Of a stretch of 22,303 bases of DNA, positions 13,637 through 21,501 are shown one piece after another. Source of the DNA: Thiobacillus sp. (GTDB lineage Bacteria; Pseudomonadota; Gammaproteobacteria; Burkholderiales; Thiobacillaceae); the NCBI GenBank assembly GCA_018780025.1, contig JADMKH010000086.1, positions 1-22,303 of the forward strand, in the 5' to 3' direction. Each line of letters begins with the position of its first letter. Position 1 is the stretch's first letter. Below the pieces are notes generated by a model. The model was not told the DNA's origin and did no database searches. It saw only the letters and a list, made by a program, of their open reading frames with translations. A program made the position numbers and the translations under genes.

Positions 13637-14145
13637 CCTTTGGCGCCCGCCTGCATGATCCCGATCAGCCCGTCACGCACAGCTTTGATGCGCGCGGTCA
13701 ACTCCTTTTGCAGTTTCTTTTCCTTCGCCACCAAATCGACGTTGATGTCCGTCATGATCAGCCAGCCCTGGCCCTGCGCATCTTCGATCATCGCAATGCG
13801 GCACGGCATGTACACGGCAAAGTCCATGCTCAGATCGATCAGTTCCTTGGCTACGACCGCATCGCAAAACTGAAAAATGGTGATGGTGCGCTGCGGCTTG
13901 TTTGTCACCGCCTCCACCTGCTTGGACAGCGGCAGCTCAGCGACCAGTTTCAGATTCAGCGCATTGGCGCGCAGGCGCATCGACTCGGCCGCCTCATCCA
14001 GGCTGACGCTGCGATCGATGGCTACCTTGTACACACCGGGCTGGGGCGCCTGTTTGGCCTTGGGTGCCGCGGCTTCGCTCGCAGGCACCGCAAGCAACAA
14101 CGCACTCAGCACGACACTCAAAACGGAAAATAAAGTTGAACTCAT
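13627..14145 (-). CDS. Exported DUF302 family protein
   Basis: A 172-residue protein with a Sec signal peptide (about 1-26, ending ASEA) and a DUF302 domain in the remainder. The family signature is the TITIFQFCDAVVAKELIDL then FAVYMPCRIAMIED run, with the conserved F-C-D and M-P-C-R segments. DUF302 proteins are small alpha/beta proteins of unknown biochemical role. The two cysteines in those motifs are kept. ATG at 14145 is chosen because it begins the signal peptide and has AAAGG 9 nt upstream; the frame extends to 14205 without support. It lies 96 nt downstream of hemY on the same strand and could be read through from the hem operon or have its own promoter. A terminator at 13553-13575 follows. 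Confidence 0.88.
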   Translation of the reverse strand: MSSTLFSVLSVVLSALLLAVPASEAAAPKAKQAPQPGVYKVAIDRSVSLDEAAESMRLRANALNLKLVAELPLSKQVEAVTNKPQRTITIFQFCDAVVAKELIDLSMDFAVYMPCRIAMIEDAQGQGWLIMTDINVDLVAKEKKLQKELTARIKAVRDGLIGIMQAGAKGEL

Positions 14146-14221
14146 GGCAGTTTGCCTTTCTTTATATAAGACGTTCCTGATGATACACCTCTTACGATGT
14201 TCCACGCCCGCACACCCACTT

Positions 14222-14233
14222 CATCGCGCGATG
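14222..14233. repeat. 12-bp palindrome CATCGCGCGATG after hemY
   Basis: A perfect palindrome in the 96-bp spacer between hemY and the DUF302 gene, 8 bp past the hemY stop. It may be an operator or part of a processing hairpin; there is no T run, so it is not a terminator. The rest of the spacer contains an AT-rich TTATATAAAG (minus strand) that could be a -10 region, without a good -35. Confidence 0.35.
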
Positions 14234-14241
14234 GGTCATGT

Positions 14242-15417
14242 TCACTCCTTCGCACGACACAGCACCAGCGCCTTTTGATAGTGCTGACAGGCTTCACCGG
14301 TCTGACCGCTCTGCGTCTTGAGTTCGGCCATGCGTATGTGGCCCTCGGTGCTTGCCGTGATGGCGAGGCTGGCTTCCAGGTACTTCTGCGCCTTGCCCCA
14401 TAATTGCTGCTCACTGCACAGTTGCGCCAGCGTCAGCAGCAATCGGGCATCGCGTGGGTTGAGGTGCAACCATTTCTCAGCCTGCTCGATCTGCCGGGTG
14501 GGGCTGCTGCCGCGCAGGTCACCGTACAACGCCACCAGATCTTCGTTCCACTCGTGACTCAGTGCAGTTTCCAGCACATCGAGTGCGGTATCGTGCCCGC
14601 CGCGCTGCATAAAGGCACGCGCCGCGGCGCGCGCAACGAAGGCGTCCTGTTTGTAGTCAGCCGGAATTTTCTTCCAGTACTCCAGCAGCCCCCGGTCGTC
14701 TTCGGCACGACGCTTGAGGTTTTCAGCATAGGCGATACGTCGCAGGTGGGCCGCAACGCCTGTTTCCAGCGCGTTGCTGCGCGCCAGCGCATCGAGCAGG
14801 CGCTCGACTTCATCCCATTGCCCGGTGAGCTGGCGCGCCTTGAGTTCCAGCCGCAACAAGGCCGTGTGCTGCGGCGCGATTTCCTTGGCGCGATTAATCG
14901 CCACCAGCGCGTCAGTCGCTTCCTTGGCATCGAGGCACGACTCGGCCTCGAACAACTGCGCGGCCAGTTCGGCGCCGTGTTCGGTCGCGCTTTGAACGTG
15001 ACGTTCGCGCTGCGCCACCGCGCGCATTTCCTGCGCTGCGCGCGCGGCCAGCACCCGCGCCAGTCCCATCCGCGCCTCATCGCCCTGCCATTGGCCGAGC
15101 GACTGTTCGGCATCCTGATAGCGATATTCGGCATACGCCTTGAGGCCGCCGACAAAATTCTCATCGCGCTTTCTGGCTGCACGACGCGCACGCTGGGCGC
15201 GCACGATGCTGGGCAGATTGAGGGTGAGTGCCGCCAGCCGCACCAGCATCACGCCACCGATGATCAAGCCGGCCAGCACCAGCACAAAGCTGATGAAAGA
15301 AATTTCCATCCGCCACGGCGGATAAACCAGCACCACATAACCCGGGTCGTAGCGCCCGGCCATGGCCAGCGCAACGGCCAGCACGGCAACAATCAGAACC
15401 GAGATCAGCCAGCGCAT
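14242..15417 (-). CDS. hemY: Haem biosynthesis-associated TPR membrane protein HemY
   Basis: A 391-residue inner-membrane protein of the proteobacterial HemY family (not the Bacillus protoporphyrinogen oxidase of the same name). Two membrane helices lie at about 1-20 and 40-62, with the family motif GRYDPGYVVLVYPPWRMEIS between them. A long helical tetratricopeptide region follows, with late repeats around LHLNPRDARLLLTLAQL and the final AELKTQSGQTGEACQHYQKA. It is thought to help organise late haem synthesis. It starts in a TGATG overlap with the hemX stop, so it is translationally coupled as the fourth gene of hemCDXY. Confidence 0.93.
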   Translation of the reverse strand: MRWLISVLIVAVLAVALAMAGRYDPGYVVLVYPPWRMEISFISFVLVLAGLIIGGVMLVRLAALTLNLPSIVRAQRARRAARKRDENFVGGLKAYAEYRYQDAEQSLGQWQGDEARMGLARVLAARAAQEMRAVAQRERHVQSATEHGAELAAQLFEAESCLDAKEATDALVAINRAKEIAPQHTALLRLELKARQLTGQWDEVERLLDALARSNALETGVAAHLRRIAYAENLKRRAEDDRGLLEYWKKIPADYKQDAFVARAAARAFMQRGGHDTALDVLETALSHEWNEDLVALYGDLRGSSPTRQIEQAEKWLHLNPRDARLLLTLAQLCSEQQLWGKAQKYLEASLAITASTEGHIRMAELKTQSGQTGEACQHYQKALVLCRAKE

Positions 15418-16490
15418 CAGTGATTCTCCTTGTAGGCATCCAATGCGGCCAGACTGGCGTCGATGCCGGGAAGCTTGACCACGATCTGCAGTTCGGCCAG
15501 ACGCTTGATTTCCCGGGTTGCTGCCACGACACCCGCATCACGTGTATTGAAATAGCGCATCAGCATGTCCAGCGCTGCGCGCAGATCCGCCCGGAATGCA
15601 GCTTGATCTTGCGACAGCAACGCCAGCCGAGCCGAAAGCAGGCGCAAGCGCAGGTTTTCACGTAGAAAATAGGCCTGTTTCGGCGGCAGCAGGATGGCTT
15701 CATTGCCTTCCACGCGGCGCAGTTGCACCAGATGTTTCAGTTCCGTCCACAGCTCTTGACCAATAGTGCTCCCCGCCGCGCGCGGCGTGGGTGCTGCCTC
15801 GGAGCTCTGCGCGCTGGCCAGTGGCCAGCTGGCATGGTGTGCCACCAAGGCTTCGATGCGCGCGCTGGCGCCCACTTCGTCGAGCGACGGCACCGCCCGC
15901 AAATTCGCCAGATCGGCCGCAATGGCACGGCGCAGTGCAGTGAACTGCGGTTTATTCAAACGCTGCAACCGGGTATCGGCCCCTTCCAGGGCAATAATCG
16001 CCGCTTTCACGTTGCCCGCCAGTTGCACCTGCTGCGCGGCGGTGAGCAGGATTTGCTCGATTTCGGCCAGCACCCACTGGTCGCGCCCTTGTGCCAGTTC
16101 CTTGTACAAGGTATCGAGCGCAAGCTGCTGCTGCTGGGATGAGACCATCTGGTTTTCCATACGCGCGATTTTCTCGCTGCTCTGCCGCATCATGTCGTCG
16201 GCATTGCGCGCCAGCAAACGGCTTTCACTCACCTCGCTGCCCGACTCGGCCAGGCGACGTGCCAGTTCGGTCTTCAGGTCGCGAATGCGTTCGCGGCTGT
16301 CGGACCACGACCAGGCAGCCGCGGCAAGGGCCAGCGTCGCCACCAGCATCGCCACAATGGGCAGCACATGGATACGTTCATGCAATGCGACCGGCTGAGG
16401 CGCTGCCGCTGACACGGGTAAGGTGACGGCCGGCGCAACAGCGGGGGCCTCGGCAGGTGCAACAGTGGACGTATCAGTCGTGTCATTCAT
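15417..16490 (-). CDS. hemX: HemX family membrane protein
   Basis: A 357-residue protein of the HemX family. Databases often label it uroporphyrinogen-III C-methyltransferase, but it lacks the SAM-binding methyltransferase motifs, so that name should not be taken as activity. It has an Ala/Pro/Val-rich cytoplasmic N-terminus (1-38), one membrane helix (about 40-62), a coiled-coil-like region rich in charged residues and glutamine (about 65-135), and a helical C-terminal domain. That domain includes EIEQILLTAAQQVQLAGNVK and the LPPKQAYFLRENLRLRLLSA segment typical of the family. It starts in an ATGA overlap with hemD and ends in a TGATG overlap with hemY. Confidence 0.93.
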   Translation of the reverse strand: MNDTTDTSTVAPAEAPAVAPAVTLPVSAAAPQPVALHERIHVLPIVAMLVATLALAAAAWSWSDSRERIRDLKTELARRLAESGSEVSESRLLARNADDMMRQSSEKIARMENQMVSSQQQQLALDTLYKELAQGRDQWVLAEIEQILLTAAQQVQLAGNVKAAIIALEGADTRLQRLNKPQFTALRRAIAADLANLRAVPSLDEVGASARIEALVAHHASWPLASAQSSEAAPTPRAAGSTIGQELWTELKHLVQLRRVEGNEAILLPPKQAYFLRENLRLRLLSARLALLSQDQAAFRADLRAALDMLMRYFNTRDAGVVAATREIKRLAELQIVVKLPGIDASLAALDAYKENH

Positions 16491-17254
16491 GGCGTATTCC
16501 CAAACCAGTTAATCAGGCCGTCGACCAACCCCGCATCCCCACCCGGCGTGGCGATGACCTGTGCAATGCCAAAACGGCGGGCGGCCTCGGCGATTTTCTC
16601 ATGCGGGGCGAAAAGCGGGGTGTTGGCCAGCACCGGCGCCCCGGCCTCGCCGAGCAAGGCAGCCAGATTGTGCAAGGCTTCTGCGCTGGTAATGGTCACC
16701 GCGTCGATGCCGCCGGTTTGCAAGCGCGACAGTAACGGGGCGACATCCGCCTGCGGGCAACCGCGTCGGTAGCACTCCAGAAAATGCACGTCCGCCCCAC
16801 GAGTGATCAAGGTGTCGGACAACAAAGCCCGCCCGCCGACGCCCCGCACGATGACCACGCGTTTGCCCGCGACTTGCCGCAACTGCGGCAACGCCAGCAG
16901 CGCTTCGCTGTCCTGTCCCTGTGGGGTTATCACCTGCGCTACACCGAGATCCCGCAATACCTGTGTTGTGCCCGGCCCCACCGCAAAAATTTCGGTCGAC
17001 ATCTGCAAGCCACCCGCAGCCTGGATCGCCGCCATGCCGAACTGTGCTGCATTGGGGCTGATAAATATCGCGATATCGGCATCTTTCAGCCACGCAAGCG
17101 AAGCACGCAATGCCTCCGGCGGAACGGCTTCGATAACGAGTGCGGGAAAATCGAATACCTCACCGCCGGCTGCACGAATCGCCTGCGACAGGGCAGCCGC
17201 CTGTTGCTGCGGCCGCGTCACCAGCACCGTGCGCCCGGCCAGAGGCGCGGTCAT
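16487..17254 (-). CDS. hemD: Uroporphyrinogen-III synthase HemD
   Basis: HemD closes hydroxymethylbilane into uroporphyrinogen III with inversion of ring D. The 255-residue protein shows the two-lobed alpha/beta pattern: RTVLVTRPQQQAAALSQAI near the start, IFISPNAAQFGM (about 64-75), FAVGPGTTQVL, VVIVRGVGGRALLSDTL, and DAVTITSAEALHNLAALLG near the C-terminus. Sequence conservation in this family is low but the order of these segments is characteristic. Both ends overlap neighbours by ATGA (hemC stop/hemD start and hemD stop/hemX start). Context and motifs agree. Confidence 0.95.
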   Translation of the reverse strand: MTAPLAGRTVLVTRPQQQAAALSQAIRAAGGEVFDFPALVIEAVPPEALRASLAWLKDADIAIFISPNAAQFGMAAIQAAGGLQMSTEIFAVGPGTTQVLRDLGVAQVITPQGQDSEALLALPQLRQVAGKRVVIVRGVGGRALLSDTLITRGADVHFLECYRRGCPQADVAPLLSRLQTGGIDAVTITSAEALHNLAALLGEAGAPVLANTPLFAPHEKIAEAARRFGIAQVIATPGGDAGLVDGLINWFGNTP

Positions 17255-18174
17255 GCGATCGGCAAGGCGTCGAGGATGGCGCGCGCGCCCAGCGCCAATA
17301 GTTTGTCGGCCAATTGCTGACCCACGGCTTCGGGATCCTGCATGTCGCCTTCGGCACGATCCTGAATGAAACAGCTACCGTCCGGGTTGGCGACAAAACC
17401 GTTCATCACCAGCCTGCCGTCTTGCAATACCGCATGCGCGCCCAATGGCACCTGGCAGCTGCCGCCGAGCACACGGCTAACCTGACGTTCAGCGCGGACG
17501 CAGGCGGCGGTTTCGGCATGATTGAGCGCAACCAGCATCGCCGCCACCGTTGCATTGCCGCTGCGAATTTCAATCCCCAGCGCACCCTGTCCCGCCGCCG
17601 GAATACTGTCCTCGACTGAAAGCAGACTCCTGATCCGATCGCCCAGACCGAGCCGCTTCAAACCGGCGGCGGCAAGTAGAATGGCATCGTACTGACCTTC
17701 GTCGAGTTTTTTCAGTCGCGTCCCAACGTTACCGCGCAAGGGTTTAACTGCCAGATGCGGATAACGTGCACGCAGCTGCGCTTCGCGGCGCAGGCTGGAG
17801 GTGCCGACCACGCTGCCGGGCGGCAGGTCGGACAGGCGTTCGTACCGATTTGACACGAAGGCATCGCGCGGGTCCTCGCGCTCACCGATTACGGCGAGCG
17901 CAAACCCGGGCGGCAATTCCATCGGCACGTCCTTCATCGAGTGCACCGCCAGATCGGCTTGCCCGGCTTCAAGTGCGACCTCAAGCTCCTTCACAAACAA
18001 GCCCTTGCCACCGATTTTAGACAGCGTGACATCGAGGATCTGGTCGCCACGCGTGGTCATGCCGAGGATATTCACGGTGCAGGCGGGATGCAGCGCCCGC
18101 AGACGGTCACGAATATGCTCCGCCTGCCACATGGCAAGGGCACTTTCACGGGAGGCGATGGTCAGAATGTGCAT
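17251..18174 (-). CDS. hemC: Porphobilinogen deaminase (hydroxymethylbilane synthase) HemC
   Basis: HemC polymerises four porphobilinogens into hydroxymethylbilane, the substrate of HemD. The 307-residue protein has TIASRESALAMWQA (5-18), GKGLFVKELE (57-66), the catalytic aspartate D82 in HSMKDVP, VVGTSSLRREAQL (122-134), LRGNVGTRLKKLD (146-158), and the dipyrromethane-cofactor cysteine C240 in GGSCQVPLGAHA. Full length for the family. First gene of hemCDXY. The start codon has no strong ribosome site. A minus-strand TTGAGA at 18226-18221 and AT-rich TTAACTAAATC beyond it are a weak promoter candidate in the 93-bp divergent spacer. Confidence 0.97.
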   Translation of the reverse strand: MHILTIASRESALAMWQAEHIRDRLRALHPACTVNILGMTTRGDQILDVTLSKIGGKGLFVKELEVALEAGQADLAVHSMKDVPMELPPGFALAVIGEREDPRDAFVSNRYERLSDLPPGSVVGTSSLRREAQLRARYPHLAVKPLRGNVGTRLKKLDEGQYDAILLAAAGLKRLGLGDRIRSLLSVEDSIPAAGQGALGIEIRSGNATVAAMLVALNHAETAACVRAERQVSRVLGGSCQVPLGAHAVLQDGRLVMNGFVANPDGSCFIQDRAEGDMQDPEAVGQQLADKLLALGARAILDALPIA

Positions 18175-18267
18175 GGCAGTAGGAATAGACTGTTTGATTT
18201 AGTTAAGGATGGCGCGAAACTCTCAAGCATGCAGATGCGCCCGCATTCACCCGAAAGGACGACCACA
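18175..18267. promoter_or_regulatory. Divergent promoter region of hemC and the thioredoxin-like gene
   Basis: This 93-bp spacer is the only non-coding DNA upstream of both the hemCDXY operon and the plus-strand thioredoxin-like gene, so it should hold both promoters. I see only weak hexamers (minus TTGAGA with AT-rich DNA 15-19 nt further on) and no clear dyad. Confidence 0.35.
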
Positions 18268-18750
18268 ATGACGCGACTGATTGCCGCCTGCGCCTTCATT
18301 TTAACATGCGGAATATCCCTGTCCGGGCCCGCCAGCGCAGGAAATGATCTGCTCCACGCAAGCAGTTTCAAGGCTGATTCGCGCATTGCTGTCCAGCGAA
18401 AAATCCCTGTCCTGGTGCTTTTTTCGAGCCCTGAATGTCATTACTGCGAGCAGGTCAAACGGGTCTATCTGGCGCCGATGCACAAAGACCCCGCGTATCG
18501 CAATAAAGTGATCATTCGCGAAGTCACCGTAGGTTCCAGCGCGCCGATAACCGGCTTTGACGGCAGCGCCACCACCGAAGGCGCGTTTGCTGCTGACAAC
18601 AAGGTCTTCATCGTCCCCACGGTCAAGATATTCGACACCCGCGGCAATCAAGCCAGTGAGCCCATTGTCGGCCTGCTGATTGCGGACTTCTACTTTGGTT
18701 ATCTGGAAGCCGCCATCGAAGAAGGTACGCGCAAGATACGCGGCAGTTAA
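18268..18750 (+). CDS. Exported thioredoxin-fold protein with CHYC active site
   Basis: A 160-residue periplasmic thioredoxin-like protein. A Sec signal peptide covers about 1-24 (ends ASA). The redox site is C57-H-Y-C60 in SSPECHYCEQVK, and the cis-proline is P117 in FIVPTVKIFD, which together define a working thioredoxin fold. Such proteins are often annotated SoxW-like or DsbE/thioredoxin-like and may keep periplasmic thiol or sulfur-oxidation enzymes reduced, receiving electrons from DsbD (encoded at 8496-10796). That partnership is inference. ATG at 18268 is chosen because it starts the signal peptide and AAAGGA lies 8 nt upstream; the frame is open to 17941 but that part is hemC antisense. 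No second gene follows within 139 bp. Confidence 0.88.
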   Translation: MTRLIAACAFILTCGISLSGPASAGNDLLHASSFKADSRIAVQRKIPVLVLFSSPECHYCEQVKRVYLAPMHKDPAYRNKVIIREVTVGSSAPITGFDGSATTEGAFAADNKVFIVPTVKIFDTRGNQASEPIVGLLIADFYFGYLEAAIEEGTRKIRGS

Positions 18751-18808
18751 GCCCCCACAATACCGGACGCTGACTTTAAACCAGGCAGCGCACAGGCGAA
18801 AAATGTTT

Positions 18809-18826
18809 CGCTCGATGCCCCGAGCG
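18809..18826. repeat. Hairpin CGCTCG/CGAGCG before the two-component operon
   Basis: CGCTCG and CGAGCG pair around ATGCCC, extendable by two G-U pairs. It lies 58 bp after the thioredoxin-like gene and 63 bp before the response regulator. No T run follows, so it is a weak terminator candidate or a regulator site. The rest of the spacer (18751-18889) has TACTAAAAT at 18858-18866 as a possible -10. Confidence 0.3.
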
Positions 18827-18889
18827 GGTCAAACATAGCGATATTCGAACGCAGTCGTACTAAAATCCCCGCATGCAGGGAGCGCCCGC

Positions 18890-19525
18890 GTGAAAACCCT
18901 ATTGGCTGATGACCATCCCTTGATGCGTGAAGGCGTGCGTCAGGTGCTGGCCCAACTGGAACCGGCCGTCGAGATCATCGATGCGCACGACTACCCCAGC
19001 CTCTTTGCGCAAACGGCTGCGCATACCGACCTGGATCTCGCTGTGGTCGACCTGAATATGCCGGGATTTGTTGGAATGCAGGGCATCACCCAGTTTCGCA
19101 GCCGCTTCCCGGACATTCCCCTCGTGGTGTTGTCCGCATCGGAATCGCCGCATGACATTCGCAGCGCACTGGAAGCCGGGGCACTGGGCTACATCCCCAA
19201 GGCCACCCCCACCACCATAATGCTGGCGGCCTTGCGTCAAGTGTTATCCGGCGATCTGTACATACCCGCCTGCCTTGGCGACAACGGTTTGCACACGGTG
19301 GCCCCCGCCGATTTCGAAGACCTGCAACACAGCGGGCTCACCGCGCGTCAGCTCGAAGTGGCGCGCCTGCTCGCGCAAGGCTGCGCGAACAAAGCCATCG
19401 CCGGGATGCTGGCGATGTCGGAAAGCACCGTAAAAGTCCACATTGCCGCCATCTTTCGCGCCTTCAAGGTCACCAACCGCACCGAAGCCGTGCTGGCCAT
19501 CCAGCGGAAAATTCAATCCTCGTAG
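18890..19525 (+). CDS. LuxR/NarL-family response regulator
   Basis: A 211-residue transcription factor. The receiver domain (1-~120) has the acidic pair D7/D8, phospho-acceptor D54 in AVVDLNMPG, S82 and K104 in YIPKATP, so it can be phosphorylated. The C-terminal LuxR helix-turn-helix (~147-207) reads GLTARQLEVARLLAQGCANK, then MSESTVKVHIAAIFRAF and NRTEAV. The GTG start at 18890 is supported by GGGAG 7 nt upstream. The hybrid kinase at 19532 begins 6 nt after its stop, so the two form an operon and a likely cognate pair. The target genes and signal are unknown. Confidence 0.93.
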   Translation: MKTLLADDHPLMREGVRQVLAQLEPAVEIIDAHDYPSLFAQTAAHTDLDLAVVDLNMPGFVGMQGITQFRSRFPDIPLVVLSASESPHDIRSALEAGALGYIPKATPTTIMLAALRQVLSGDLYIPACLGDNGLHTVAPADFEDLQHSGLTARQLEVARLLAQGCANKAIAGMLAMSESTVKVHIAAIFRAFKVTNRTEAVLAIQRKIQSS

Positions 19526-19531
19526 ATTAAC

Positions 19532-21448
19532 GTGCGTTTTTTCCGCGACCTCCTCAGCCGTCTGCCACTCTATAGCATCCGCAGCCGGATGCTGATGATT
19601 GCCTTGCTGCCCGCCCTGCTGACGGAGTTTGGAATGGTGGCCTATTTCACAACCCGTACGCTCACGACCGCTGAAGCGGCCCTGCAGACCCGGGCCTATA
19701 ACGCAGCACGCCACCTATCCGATACGCTGCCCTATTTGCTGCTCAACGGCGATGCGGCACGAATCACCGCCCTGCTTGCGACCGAAGCCGAAAAAAGCAA
19801 ACTGTCCTTTGTTCGGATAACCGACTCCAGCGGTCAGATAATCGCCCACACCGGGGATACCACACGCAATCAATCTCCAGCGGAGTATTTCAGCCAACGT
19901 GCCGAAATCCGTTTTCCTGCTGCAGATTATCCGGGTGCCCGCCCGGCTGATACCCCCACGCGCGCGGCCTATGCCTTGCCTGGCCGCGTTGAGGTGGGCG
20001 TCTCCTTGGATCAAATCAGCTTTTTCGAGCGCAATACCCTGATCCAGGCAGCACTCCTGATGCTGCTGGCCTTGCTTGTCACCGGCGCGTTGGCATGGCG
20101 GCTTTCCATACGTCTGGCCGGACAGTTACGGCATGTGGGGCAGGTGGTCGGGCGGCTCGCCTGCGACGACCTGACCGTGCGCACCCAACTTCCTCCAGTG
20201 GGCGAAGTGGGCGCACTGGCAGCCGGGGTCAACAACATGGCCGAAGCATTGCAGACGCATCGCGGCGAACTGGAAAAACGGATCCGTGAAGCCACCGCCG
20301 ACCTCGCTGCAAAAAAGGACATGGCCGAGCGCGCCAATTTTGCCAAGTCTCGATTCTTTGCTGCGGCCAGCCACGATCTGCGGCAACCCCTGCATGCACT
20401 CTCCCTGTTTGCCGCCGCACTCAAAACGCGCAATCAACAACCCGAGACGCAAACCCTGATCGACAACATCGAGGCGTCCACCGCTGCCATGGAGTCGCTA
20501 TTCAATTCACTGCTTGATATCTCCCGTCTGGATGCCGGAACAATCGAAGCGCACCCTGAGCACTTCTCACTGCGAAAATTGCTGGGCGAAATTGACAAGC
20601 AGTTCAGCGCGCTGGCGGCAGAAAAACAATTGCAGCTGCGGTTTCGGCCCTGTGATGTCACGCTATACAGCGACCCGCTATTGATCGAACGCATCCTGGC
20701 CAACCTGATTGCCAACGCGATCCGCTACACCGACGATGGCGGCATTCTCGTGGCGTGTCGCCGTCGGGGACGCATGGTGCGTCTGAGCGTTTTCGATACC
20801 GGGCGCGGCATTCCGCCCGACCAGCTGGAAAGTGTTTTTCAGGAGTTCGTGCAGTTGCACAATCCCGCGCGTGACCGCAGCAAAGGGTTGGGGCTGGGAC
20901 TCGCCATCGTTTCACGCCTGGGCCGCTTGCTGGGCCACCGGATCGATCTGCAATCGCTCCCGCAACATGGATCGATCTTCAGCATTGATGTGCCCTGTGG
21001 TGAAGCGCTGCTGATCCAGGCACCCATGCCGATCAGTGCGCCCGGCCCCATTCCCGGCGATGCGCTTGTTGTTCTGGTCGACGATGAAAGTGCAATATTG
21101 CGCGGCATGGCCGAGCTGTTCGACAACTGGAATATCGACCTGATCACGGCGCATAGCGCAGATGAAGCGCTGCAATGGCTCGATACAATCGGCCGCGTGC
21201 CAGATGTCATTGTGTCGGACTACCGGCTTCCAGACGACACGGATGGCATCGAGGTGATCGCCCGGTTGCGTCAAAAATATGCCCGCAACATTCCCGCGAT
21301 TCTGGTCACCGGCGACACCGCGCCCGACACCATCCTGCATATCAGCCGCGCGGGTTTCCCCCTGCTGCACAAGCCGCTACGACCTGCCAAGCTGCGTGCG
21401 TTGCTCACCCATTTGATCCAGCAAGCACGCTCGGCAGCTGTGGGATAA
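19532..21448 (+). CDS. Hybrid sensor histidine kinase with C-terminal receiver
   Basis: A 638-residue membrane kinase. Membrane helices at about 18-38 and 170-190 flank a ~130-residue periplasmic sensor region with no recognised domain. A HAMP linker follows (~190-245), then a short coiled coil. The HisKA domain has H281 in AAASHDLRQPLHAL. The ATPase domain shows the N box NLIANAIRYT (391-400), G1 DTGRGIP (422-428) and G2 GLGLGLAI (452-459). A receiver domain (~510-630) has D517/D518, phospho-acceptor D563 in VSDYRLPD, T593 and K614. No HPt domain is present, so phosphate may pass from H281 to the partner regulator, with the attached receiver acting as a brake or sink. It starts at GTG with no clear ribosome site, 6 nt after the regulator gene. 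Confidence 0.93.
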   Translation: MRFFRDLLSRLPLYSIRSRMLMIALLPALLTEFGMVAYFTTRTLTTAEAALQTRAYNAARHLSDTLPYLLLNGDAARITALLATEAEKSKLSFVRITDSSGQIIAHTGDTTRNQSPAEYFSQRAEIRFPAADYPGARPADTPTRAAYALPGRVEVGVSLDQISFFERNTLIQAALLMLLALLVTGALAWRLSIRLAGQLRHVGQVVGRLACDDLTVRTQLPPVGEVGALAAGVNNMAEALQTHRGELEKRIREATADLAAKKDMAERANFAKSRFFAAASHDLRQPLHALSLFAAALKTRNQQPETQTLIDNIEASTAAMESLFNSLLDISRLDAGTIEAHPEHFSLRKLLGEIDKQFSALAAEKQLQLRFRPCDVTLYSDPLLIERILANLIANAIRYTDDGGILVACRRRGRMVRLSVFDTGRGIPPDQLESVFQEFVQLHNPARDRSKGLGLGLAIVSRLGRLLGHRIDLQSLPQHGSIFSIDVPCGEALLIQAPMPISAPGPIPGDALVVLVDDESAILRGMAELFDNWNIDLITAHSADEALQWLDTIGRVPDVIVSDYRLPDDTDGIEVIARLRQKYARNIPAILVTGDTAPDTILHISRAGFPLLHKPLRPAKLRALLTHLIQQARSAAVG

Positions 21449-21501
21449 TCTCCGTTCCTTATTGTTCTTAACCCAACACAGCGGGACACTCAGCACAAAT
21501 C

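Noticed and set aside
14193..14240. Fifteen-codon frame (minus, ATG at 14240) with GGAG 5 nt upstream, between hemY and the DUF302 gene
   Set aside because: The GGAG is the last hemY codon region and the frame is too short to judge. No leader-peptide attenuator hairpins with a T run follow.
14404..15423. 339-codon plus-strand frame opposite hemY
   Set aside because: HemY on the other strand has family motifs and coupled start/stop overlaps. The antisense product is rich in Q, R and H with no recognisable domain.
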